From: a bacterium
Lineage (GTDB): Bacteria > Patescibacteriota > Gracilibacteria > Absconditabacterales > Absconditicoccaceae
Direction: 5' to 3'
Assembly (NCBI GenBank): GCA_020629735.1
Contig: JAHDCT010000003.1
Coordinates: 1-26,586 of the forward strand
Length of the DNA stretch: 26,586 nt
Under the pieces are notes generated by a model that was not told where the DNA came from, searched no databases, and saw only the letters and a list, made by a program, of their open reading frames with translations. Made by a program: the position numbers and the translations under genes. Of this stretch, positions 18,388 to 26,586 are shown one piece after another (positions within the stretch are counted from its first letter, which is position 1; each line of letters begins with the position of its first letter).

Positions 18388-20400
18388 ATGAGGTATTTCT
18401 TAACTATCCTTTTTACCGCCCTTGTTACTGCATGAGTAATTATAGGTGGGAACTCGCTTCTCAACTGATCATGAGAAAATTGAACATTAGACAGTTTTTT
18501 CAGCTTTGGTGCATGAGATAGTGAAATTTTTGATTCAGCATGAGCTGATACTGAAGAAAATTCAGATACAGCATTTTGATCAGATGACATTACTACAATC
18601 GAAGAAAATATTCTTCTTTGTAAAGATGAAGATAAAATTCCTGTAGTAGACGAAGCTACTGGTAAGATCGTTTGCAAAACGGCTGAGCTTGTTGAAACAG
18701 AGTGTATTTGGCTAGATGGTGAACGTTACCCACTAGGTGATAAAAAAACTCAGTATAGAGCAGCAGTTGTTAGTGAAGACAATCCTACACCAACATGTGA
18801 GTCTGCAGAGTTTATTTGTATAAACGGACAATACGTTTCTGACGTAGAAGAATCTGGTTCTTACCTCCGTGGATCATGTGTAACTATCAATCCTAAAAAG
18901 GATGCAATTACCTGTGAATACAAATGAGAATCATTCCTTCCTGGTGAATGGTATTTCAACTATGTAGAAAGTACGGTAGAACAAACTAAAGTTTGCCAGT
19001 ATCTTGGATTCTACTGCAATGGAAACTGAGGATGGTACTCATACGATGGAGTTGACGCAGATGTTTACGACGAAACAAACTGTGCCTTTACTGAAGCCAT
19101 TGATAGTACTTATCTAGCTGCTTATAAAGAAGAACTAGAACAAAGATGAGTACTAACTGATATTGTAGAAGGAGAATATAAAACGATAAATAAAGCATTT
19201 GAAGTTCAAGGAATTGGAGAATCTTGTGTGACTCCATGGTGAGAAGAAGTTGCTCATTGAGACTCTGTGCTTTCTTTCCTAGAAGAAACTGGATGATTTG
19301 AGGAACACTGTGAAATTAGAACGAGTCGTTGTGATGATGGTGTTTTTGTAGAAAAAGTACCATATGATTACCCTGATTGTAAAATTGGAGTACCAGAATC
19401 ATGTGATATCAACGGATTTACACTTTACCATGATACAGAAAAAGATTTCTATAGTACTGGTAAATATGTAGATGGAAAATGGGTATGTGAATCATGAAGA
19501 AGATACTGTTTTGATTGAGAAGCAGAAGGTGAAAGCAAATATAAATATACAACCTGTACTCCTCCAAGTGGACCTAAGGTTGAATACAACGCTGCAAATG
19601 CGGTGTGTCCAAGTCCTTATATTGGATGAGGTAGTAACTGGGCTCCAAACCAAACATGAGTATGATATATTAGTAGTTCAGTTGAATACGGAAGTACCTG
19701 TACTGCTGTAAATCTTGTGTGTAAATTTGGTACTATCAGAACATGATCTGCTTCAAATTACTCTGCTCCTACATCAACTAAATATGCTTCTAGCTGTACG
19801 GTTTGAACTCCAAATGGATGTACATTTAATTACCTTGATGCTGGTTCTGTTAACGTAGCTCATGGTGAATCTGTTCCGTACTATGGTGCTGGTAGCGTTG
19901 CTTATGGATCAACATGTAGCTCTGCTACTGCTACCTGTAGTAATGGGAGAATTAATGTTTCTGTTTGATATAAAAATTGTGCTCCTGCTGCTCCTGCTTG
20001 ATGTAGCTCATCTTGTGGTAACGTAGCTCATGGTGCTACTTTGACTACTTATAACTACAATACCCTTCCTTACTCATCTTGAGTAGCTAACTGTTCTGCT
20101 GTTGGAAACGCTGTTGTTAAGAGTGTTTGTTCAAACGGATCACTTTCTGCGACACCATGAGCTTACTGTAGTTGTTCTATCGAAGCTCCAGCTGGATGTT
20201 CAAACGGAATGAGACATTGAGAAACAGTAACAAGATTTAATGACCCAGGTTGTTCAGAAGACCAATTCTGAAACGATCTAGACGGATGATCAAATAGTGC
20301 TTGCCAATGTAAATATGGTTCAATTACCTGTAATAACTGAGCCCTTAGTAAGACATCAAATTACCCATGAGATGCATATCCAGTATGAAGCTGTAGATAA
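18388..20400 (+). CDS. Large Cys-rich secreted or surface protein with degenerate repeats
   Basis: 670 aa with TGA as Gly. An N-terminal hydrophobic segment (residues about 3-21, 'MRYFLTILFTALVTAGVIIG') is a signal or membrane anchor; no clear cleavage site. An acidic linker follows, then about 600 residues with roughly 45 cysteines. Repeating units have the pattern C-x-W-G/HG-x-S-V...C...C-x-NG: 'CVTPWGEEVAHGDSVLSF', 'NVAHGESVPYYGAGSVAYG', 'NVAHGATLTTYNYN', 'NGMRHGETVTRF'. Such C-x-NG units occur in bacterial surface proteins; I know no enzyme activity for them. Many disulphides outside the cell are likely. The last 200 residues are rich in Ser, Ala, Asn and Gly. A terminator follows directly, so it may be a single-gene unit. 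A role in adhesion to a host or partner cell is speculation. Confidence 0.88.
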
Positions 20401-20421
20401 TCTCTCCTAAAAAAATATAAA

Positions 20422-20449
20422 ACACCTAAGACTCACTTAGGTGTTTTTG
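20422..20449 (+). terminator. Intrinsic terminator
   Basis: A 9-bp perfect stem ACACCTAAG/CTTAGGTGT (20422-20430 with 20436-20444) and T5 at 20445-20449, 21 bases past the stop of the Cys-rich protein gene. Confidence 0.85.
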
Positions 20450-20466
20450 TTTACTTTCTTTTTTGC

Positions 20467-21618
20467 ATGCATACACTTTCAGACTATACTTTCTCTCTGC
20501 CTCCTGAGCTTATTGCTCAAGAACTTCACTCCCCTGCTGATGAATGTAAACTTCTCACTTATTCTATTCCAGACGGAGATATCTCTGACGAGATATTTAG
20601 AGATTCACTTCTCAATATTGATCCCTCTACTCATGTTTTTGTAAATAAAACGAAAGTCTGCAACGCGAGAATTCCCGTACATTTCCCTTGATCTGGAAGA
20701 GTTAAAGCAAGAGATGGTGAGATCTTTTTCTTAAAAAAGCTTGATGAATTTACGTTTGAGGCTCTTGTGAGACCATGAAAAAAATTCTCTGTATGAACTA
20801 ACATACCTATAGATGAAAAGGTTTCATTTAACGTTGTTTCGCTCTCTCACGAAGGAAGAACTTTACGTTGTTCTCAGCCTATTGAACATGCTCTTCGTGA
20901 ATATGGACAACTTCCACTCCCTCCTTATATTGAATATAAAGAGGAGACTGCTTGATCTTATCAACCTATTTTTGCTCAGGATATGTGATCTACTGCAGCA
21001 CCAACTGCTTCACTACATTTTACTGATACCCTCGTTGAGTCACTTAAACAAAAATGAGTTCAGTTTCATGATCTAATTCTTCATGTTGGTCTTGGAACCT
21101 TTAAGCCTGTAGATACAGACGACATTACCCAATATGATATTCATGCTGAAGAATGCTCGGTTGCCTGCTCACTCTTTTCAACTATAGCTCGTGCCAAAGA
21201 ACAACAAGAACCACTTCTTTCTATTTGAACTACGGTGACCAGAACACTTGAAAGTTTGCCTTATTTGTGGAAACGCCTCTCGGAGGAAAATGACTTTCTG
21301 GCTCAGTTTGACGACGATGTTATTCGTTTTTGGAATCAGCTCACTGTAACTGTTAGCTTGGATCAGGCACATCAGTTTATTCCTCATGTCTCACTTGATC
21401 AGGGCCATCTCTCTTTCTCTACGCAGTTATACTTATACCCCTGATCACGTTTCTTTGTTATAGATCAACTTATTACTAACTTTCATTTACCAAAATCTTC
21501 ACTTCTCATGCTTGTTTGAGCGTTTATATGATATGATAATATGAAAAAAGTATATGCTCATGCAATAGAGCAAAAGTATCGCTTTTATAGTTTTTGAGAT
21601 GCTATGCGGATTCGTTAA
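20467..21618 (+). CDS. queA: S-adenosylmethionine:tRNA ribosyltransferase-isomerase
   Basis: 383 aa, slightly longer than most QueA (about 340-350). The enzyme moves the ribosyl part of SAM to preQ1 in tRNA (position 34) to form epoxyqueuosine. Family blocks in order: 'SDYTFSLPPELIAQ' at the N-terminus, 'FVNKTKVCNARIP', 'YGQLPLPPYI', 'GSTAAPTASLHFT', 'LHVGLGTFKPV', 'TTVTRTLESL', 'VIDQLITNFHLPKSSLLML', and 'YRFYSFGDAMRI' at the end. Glycines in 'PGSGRVKAR' and 'GSTAAP' are partly TGA. ATG 20467 matches the family start and lies just after the terminator of the preceding gene. No tgt or queG-like gene is in the window, so preQ1 insertion must be encoded elsewhere. Confidence 0.96.
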
Positions 21619-21637
21619 AAGATGAGACGTACACTTT

Positions 21638-23140
21638 TTACTTCATTCTGAAGTGATTTTTTACCCTCTCTAACCAGTGCTTTCTTGGTAAAGGAAGACT
21701 ATACTTCATAAGAAAATCATATTCTTGCTTGATCACTCTAAATACATTTCCCTTTTGATCACGAATTACTTTCTTGAGAATTTCTGGATTGATTACTCGT
21801 TTTTTTTCTCAACCAATTTCTTCTCGTCATTCATATTGAGATAGGTTCTCTAGCTCTACTATCTCCATCCATTGTGGAATATCTACTTTAATTTCTTCAT
21901 TACGCCGTAGATATCACTCGCTTACGATTTCATCTTTTTCAAACTCTTCGATAAGTGAGGCTCAAGTGTCATTGAAGTAAAATGGATTCATCGAAGCAGG
22001 AAAAAAGCTACCAAGCTCTCATCTTTGTTCCATTTCAACAAAGATTTCATGTACCTTTTCCTCCCACTCTTCTTTTTCATACTGTTTATTGAGAATACAG
22101 TATTGTCTATTCTGCAGTCATACACAAGCAAAACAATATGAGCAGTTTACCAGGTAATATGAGTGAAAAATATTTGATGAACGCTCTACCTGACTTGAGC
22201 AGTAGATATTATTTGAATACACTCATGATCACTCATTTGCATACATATCAGATGAATGCACACCAGCATCAAACATGTCATAAAAATTCTTTTCTTGATC
22301 TTCTCATCACACACAGATGACGTTACGACCATTTTCTAGCCTATTTGCGTAATATCCATTTTGCACATTAGTACTGTTGATGATATGATTTCCTTGCACG
22401 TTTTCACTTCCGTAGTTTGTAGATGTAGTTGGAAGAGAGGCTATAATTTTTTCGAAACTTCCTTTGTGCTCTAGAATTCTTTTTTTCTCAGCCTGGTACT
22501 CTTCCTTAGCGTATTGTTTATTTTTAATACAGTATGACATATTTTCTAGATTTGAACATGCAATACATTCATGACATCCCGTTAGATTTGCACTAAACCG
22601 GATATTACTTGAATTATTTATAAACCTTGAATAGAAAATTTTTGATGACTTCAAAATACCAGAAGAATTATACACATCTTCACTATAACTCCCTACTCGT
22701 AGGCTATCAAACACGTCCTTACAATAATCAAAAACAACGTAACTATAGTAGACTCAAGAGCACTCATTAATCACCGCAGCACTTACATATGCGTGTGATG
22801 ATCCTACTACTGTATCAGCATAGTCAGTGTTTTCTCAAGCCATCTGACTGATTGTTGCACTTAGTGGAATTTCTTTCATCAGGTCATGAAGCTGCACAAA
22901 AATGCTTTCCTGAGCTGAATATTCTTTTCCATAGTCAAGAAGCCCATCTCTAATCACTGCAAAATCTTTGTTAGCAGAAACATCTCATATTCTTTCTGTT
23001 TGAGGATACCTAGACATGTATCCTTGTGTTTTGTGGAAAACGACTGGGAACCAACTAACTATCTGTTTTACATACTCTCTAAAGGATGTATTCTTGCGCT
23101 TTTCCTGTATTTTTTCTTTCCATGATTGTAGTGTTTGCAT
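21638..23140 (-). CDS. Candidate-phylum Cys-repeat protein, complete paralogue of the gene at 1-414
   Basis: 500 aa, ATG 23140 to TAA 21638. The N-terminus is basic and helical ('MQTLQSWKEKIQEKRKN'). The middle holds many Asn/Ser/Tyr/Cys-rich strands of a likely beta-helix type. Two similar units end in a cysteine cluster: Cys189/192/195/204 in 'GCHECIACSNLENMSYCI' plus 'KNKQYAKEEY', and Cys333/336/339/348 in 'NCSYCFACVGLQNRQYCI' plus 'LNKQYEKEEW'. Then 'GELGSFFPASMNPFYFNDT' and a final module 'YDFLMKYSLPLPRKHWLERV'. In related proteins I recall, the final module is a zinc ribbon; here the knuckle cysteines are absent ('DQKG', 'KHWLER'), as in the paralogue at the left edge. Function unknown. 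Its start faces folA across 195 bases. Confidence 0.88.
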
Positions 23141-23335
23141 ATCTGTAATTTAATGTAAAAATTCCTTTACCTGTCTCTAGATTCAAGTATATATGTTGTA
23201 GTGAATCATTTCAAATAAAATCAGAAATCTCTTATCATCTTACCCTAAAGTGATGAGGTAATAATTAATATCCTATATACTCGTACACTCTGTTTGTTGC
23301 ACCCTTGTACAACTTTTATTTCTTTACGTATCTTG

Positions 23336-23800
23336 ATGATCTCACAAATTGCTGCCATGAGTCAGAATATGGTGATCGGTGTAGATAACAAGCTACCTCG
23401 ACATTACCCTGAAGACTTTAAACACTTCAAAAAACATACGCTTGAAAAACCGATCTTGATGTGACGTAAAACTTTTGAATCAATCTGAAGACCACTTCCT
23501 AAAAGAAGAAACATCGTTCTTACGAGAAACACTGAACGATCACATGAGTGAGTTGAAGTTGTTCATGACATTAAACCATTCATTCAAAAATACCATTCAT
23601 CAGAAGAAGAACTTATGGTTATTTGAGGGTCGCAGATCTATAGATTATTCCTTCCTTACACTGATCAATTGTATCTTACAGAAGTAAAAATATATATCGA
23701 TTGAGACGCTTACTTTCCTAAATTCAAGCACGACTTCAAAGAGACCGATAGAATAGAAAGAGACGAGTTTGACTTTGTCTGGTATAAAAGAAAAGACTAA
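23336..23800 (+). CDS. folA: Dihydrofolate reductase
   Basis: 154 aa. It reduces dihydrofolate with NADPH, regenerating the tetrahydrofolate that ThyA uses up. Motifs: 'MISQIAAMSQNMVIGVDN' at the start, 'MGRKTFESIGRPLPKRRN' (NADPH/folate binding) and 'VIGGSQIYRLFLPYTDQLYL' near residue 100. The active-site acid is kept in 'PEDFKHF'. The near-invariant Trp of 'LPW' is replaced by Arg ('NKLPRHYPED'), an unusual change at the Met20-loop tryptophan position. Several glycines, including the first of 'IGG', are TGA. thyA follows after 71 bases, the classic pairing though in reversed order from many bacteria. Confidence 0.95.
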
Positions 23801-23871
23801 AAACACACCTATAACCTGACCTTAATAACCATCAACTCTCTTCATTTTTAATTCATTACTTATCCTCCCCT

Positions 23872-24798
23872 ATGAAACAATACCTTGACCTCCTCCAACA
23901 CATTAAAGACCACTGAGTTGATGTTGCTGATAGAACCTGAGTCGGGACGAGAAAAGTTTTTTGAGCTCAAATGAGATACGACTTAAAAAACTGATTTCCT
24001 TTGGTTACGACAAAGAAAACATTTCTTAGATGAGTTGTTGTTGAACTTATCTGGCTTATTAGATGAGAAACGAATATTAAATATCTCGTTGATAGAGATG
24101 TTCGTATTTGGAATGAGTGGCCATTTCAAAATTATCTTAAAAAGAATAACCTTGAAGAAGAGTTTCCTAAATATAGCGAAACATGGCAAGAAAAAATGGC
24201 TTGGTTTATTGAAGAGATTAAGTCTAAAAATGCAGATGATCCTTTTGTTGTTGAATGGTGAGACCTAGGACCTGTGTATGGATACCAATGGAGAAACTAT
24301 AATGGATCTTGAGTTGATCAACTCCAACAACTTTTGGACCTTATTCAAAACAATCCAACGAGTAGAAGAATTATTGTTAATGCTTGGAATCCAGCGCAAA
24401 TTGATCAAATGTTGCTACCACCGTGTCATATGTTTTATCAGTGCAATATCGATACAACTAATAATCTTCTTCATTTGCAAATGTATCAAAGGTCTTGTGA
24501 TATGTTTTTATGAGTACCTTTTAATATCGCATCGTATTCAACCCTCCTTCTCATTCTTGCTAAGCTAACTGGACTGACTCCTGGGACCTTTGTTCATACA
24601 CTCTGAGATGCTCACATTTATCAAAATCATCGGGATGTAGTTAACACACAATTAGAAAGAGAACCTCATGATCTTCCTGAACTTCTCATTCATAAAGAAC
24701 TTAACAGTTTAGCTGATGTTGAGTCACTTGAATGGAGTGATTTTGAGTTAACATGATATACTTCTCATGGTAGATTAAGAGCCCCTGTCGCTGTTTAA
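23872..24798 (+). CDS. thyA: Thymidylate synthase
   Basis: 308 aa. It methylates dUMP to dTMP using methylene-tetrahydrofolate and releases dihydrofolate for FolA. Motifs: 'DRTGVGTRKVFGAQMRYDL' near residues 20-38, 'GPVYGYQWRNY' near residue 135, catalytic Cys185 in 'LPPCHMFYQ', and 'QRSCDMFLGVPFNIASYSTL' near residue 212, then 'GDAHIYQNH'. An insert between 'EWPFQNYLKKN' and 'GDLGPVYG', as in L. casei-type enzymes, accounts for the extra length over E. coli ThyA. About 11 of 18 glycines are TGA, including conserved ones. Start ATG 23872 is the family start; no Shine-Dalgarno motif (the leader is CT-rich). Confidence 0.97.
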
Positions 24799-24947
24799 TA
24801 TTATTTTCGTAAGAACTAATTCATATAAGACATTAATTTTGCAAAAAGACTATATTCTCGTTCTTGATTCTAGTCATTTTTTTGATAGATTCTGATCTTG
24901 TCGTTATTCTTGAAATATCTTTTTTTTTAGCTTAAAAACTTAGCAAA

Positions 24948-25784
24948 ATGGACATTGATTTTGAACAGGCATCGTATTATGCAAGCATGGTGTGATCTTT
25001 AGTTATGGAGTGGGTTCCAACTATTCTTTGAGCTCTTGCAACGCTTATCATCTGATTGCGAGCAATTAAGCATATAGGTAAGATTGCCGCTAAGTGATTT
25101 ACTGCTTCTAAGATGGATATTACCGTCTCGAAGTTTTTAGTAAGTCTTATTACAGCCGTACTCAAAATACTTCTTGTTATTAGTGTGGCAGGAATGTTCT
25201 GAGTCCAAACTACTTCATTTATCGCTATTTTATGAGCAGCATGACTAGCTATTTGAATGGCTTTGCAAGGGTCTCTTTCGAACTTCGCTGGATGAGTCTT
25301 AAACCTTATCTTTAAGCCATATGAAGTAGGAGACCTTATTGAAACTGAATGAGTCTTCTGAAAGGTAACTGATATTGAAATATTCGTGACGAAACTTCTT
25401 ACTCCAGACAATAAGATTGCCATTATTCCCAATGGTCCGATTGCAAATGGAAACATCATTAATTACTCTAAACAATGAGAAATCAGAGTAGATGTAGCGG
25501 TGTGAATTGCGTATGATGAAGATATCGACAATACAAGAGCCGTATTAACAAAAGTTATAGAAGAAAATCCTTTTGTTATTAACAATCACTCCTGAAATTG
25601 AATTTTTGTAAACGAACTTGCCGATAGTAGTGTAAACCTAATTGTAAGATGATATGTTAAACCTCAAAGTTACCGAGATGCGTTCTTTACTCTTACTGAA
25701 CAATCGAAGAAGGCTCTTGATAGTGCTGGTATTTCAATACCATTTCCTCATAGAGTTATTCATACGTCAACTGAAACATTGTAG
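24948..25784 (+). CDS. Small-conductance mechanosensitive channel, MscS family
   Basis: 278 aa, the size of E. coli MscS. It opens under membrane tension to release solutes on osmotic downshock. Three hydrophobic segments lie near residues 15-38, 58-82 and 88-118. The third carries the pore pattern 'LGAAGLAIGMALQGSLSNFA' with its small Gly/Ala residues, followed by the beta domain 'FKPYEVGDLIETEG' and 'IPNGPIANGNIINYS'. The C-terminus ends 'GISIPFPHRVIH', the usual family ending. Several pore glycines are TGA. It lies 149 bases after thyA on the same strand and converges with recA at a shared terminator. Confidence 0.95.
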
Positions 25785-25818
25785 AGGTTTTTATACTCAC
25801 TGTTTTTTCTAGATTATA

Positions 25819-25850
25819 AAAAAAGATCAAGCGCTGCTTGATCTTTTTTA
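25819..25850. terminator. Bidirectional terminator between mscS and recA
   Basis: A 12-bp perfect stem AAAAGATCAAGC/GCTTGATCTTTT with a 3-base loop, flanked by A runs on the left and T runs on the right. It suits both converging genes. Confidence 0.88.
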
Positions 25851-25872
25851 TCGTTCATGCTTACTCCCACAA

Positions 25873-26556
25873 TTATTCTTCTAATGCTACTCCTGCTTCT
25901 CCGTCTATGTCATCAACAACATCATCTGTTACTGCTTCTTCTGTAGCCTCTTCTACAGGTTCATCTGTTTTTCCTAGTCTCACTTCTTTGATCTTCGTTT
26001 GAATTTTCTCTTCTAGATCCGCTAAGATTTCTTCGTTTTCTAATAGGTAATTTACTAATCTATCTTTTCCTTGAAGTTTCTGATCACCGCAAGTATAGAA
26101 TGCCCCTGCTCTTGTTATTAACCCAAACGCAAGTGCTGATTCTACAACATCTCCACTACGATAGAACCCTTCTGAGAATAACACAGGTATTTCTGCTTTT
26201 CTAAATGGAGGTGCTACTTTATTTTTCACTACTTTTATTCTTGTTACGAATCAGATTAGTTCTTTATCTTTTTCAATCTTATCACCCTTTCTAATCTCTA
26301 GTCTTTGTGATGCATAGAATTTCAATGCATTACCTCAGGTAGTTGTTTCAGGATTTCCGTACATTACTCAGATCTTCATACGAATCTGGTTAATGAAGAT
26401 ACATGTTGTTCCTGTCTTCGCAAGAATTGATGTTAGTTTTCTCAATCCTTGTGACATCATACGTGCTTGAAGTCCCATGTGACTTGCTCCCATATCTCCT
26501 TCTACTTCTGCTCTTGGTACCATAGCTGCTACAGAGTCGATTAAAATAATATTTTT
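25873..26556 (-). CDS. recA: Recombinase RecA, C-terminal part, interrupted by in-frame TAA
   Basis: 227 aa of RecA are readable. RecA coats single-stranded DNA and drives strand exchange and the SOS response. From the upstream side: 'NIILIDSVAAMVPRAEVEGD' (Walker B and beyond), 'SHMGLQARMMSQGLRKLTS', 'FINQIRMKIGVMYGNPETTT' followed by 'GGNALKFYAS', 'VVKNKVAPPFRKAEI', then an acidic C-terminal tail rich in Glu, Asp and Val. Some invariant glycines are TGA. Directly before 'KNIILID' the frame meets TAA (26557-26559); the remaining 27 bases to the window edge keep the frame open as HPYLGSVKF but do not resemble the usual RecA stretch closely. The Walker A half would lie beyond the edge. The cause of the interruption is unclear. 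Confidence 0.9.
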
Positions 26557-26586
26557 TTAAAACTTAACGCTACCCAAGTATGGGTG

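Noticed and set aside
19600..20400. Possible CRISPR or DNA repeat array
   Set aside because: The recurring bases encode degenerate 'HG...C-x-NG' protein repeats in one open frame; unit length varies and there are no identical repeats with spacers.
22190..22320. Suspected frameshift in the complete Cys-repeat protein
   Set aside because: Retranslating with TGA as Gly gives 'VICVGGEDQEKNFYDMFDAG' in the same frame as both flanks, so the gene is intact.
24977..25459. 160-aa minus-strand ORF
   Set aside because: Fully opposite the MscS gene, whose motifs are clear; no recognisable family in the minus frame.
7115..25784. Mass pseudogenisation by TGA stops
   Set aside because: The TGA positions match conserved glycines in many independent proteins, so recoding explains them. 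Only bshA and the recA edge remain broken under code 25.

Overview
The window is AT-rich bacterial DNA that reads sensibly only if TGA is glycine (translation table 25). Under the standard code almost every gene breaks into fragments. With TGA as Gly they become full-length conserved proteins: ClpP, RecA (C-terminal part), ThyA, FolA, QueA, MscS, an RluA-family pseudouridine synthase, an RNA m5C methyltransferase, an aquaporin and others. TGA falls on invariant glycines, including the Walker A glycine of the SbcC-like ATPase. Every complete gene I could place ends in TAA or TAG. This code is known from Candidatus Gracilibacteria (BD1-5) and Absconditabacteria (SR1). The sequence does not separate the two; I lean to Gracilibacteria.

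Layout. 1-414: C-terminus of a candidate-phylum cysteine-repeat protein. 590-1374: an overlapping lipoprotein/membrane-protein pair with no TGA codons at all. 1375-2465: mostly non-coding, holding tRNA-Gln on the minus strand and a strong plus-strand terminator with no upstream gene (possible small RNA). 2466-4636: a 209-aa membrane protein and an RsmB/NOP RNA methyltransferase. 4741-6309 (minus): a large secreted protein of unknown function. 6496-9045: clpP, then bshB1- and bshA-like genes of bacillithiol synthesis, the latter frameshifted. 9042-11568 (minus): a CPA2/Kef-type antiporter with a TrkA-N domain, and an aquaporin. 11675-17109: EamA transporter, RluA-family synthase, a membrane protein, and an SbcC/Rad50-like ATPase. 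17274-20400: a CaCA Ca2+/Na+ antiporter and a 670-aa Cys-rich surface protein. 20467-21618: queA. 21638-23140 (minus): a full-length paralogue of the protein cut at the left edge. 23336-25784: folA, thyA, mscS. 25873-26556 (minus): recA C-terminus, interrupted by an in-frame TAA 30 bases before the window ends.

How the genes work together. Most are housekeeping: tRNA/rRNA modification, folate and thymidylate supply (folA-thyA), proteolysis, repair, and ion, water and osmotic control. The accessory part is the cell-surface set (secreted 522-aa protein, Cys-rich 670-aa protein, two Cys-repeat paralogues) and the two bacillithiol genes, which suggest thiol-redox chemistry in a reduced genome. 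Most starts I examined have no recognisable Shine-Dalgarno motif.

The points most worth checking are the bshA frameshift, the recA interruption, the TGA-free gene pair, the lost zinc knuckles in the Cys-repeat paralogues, and the orphan terminator near 2430.
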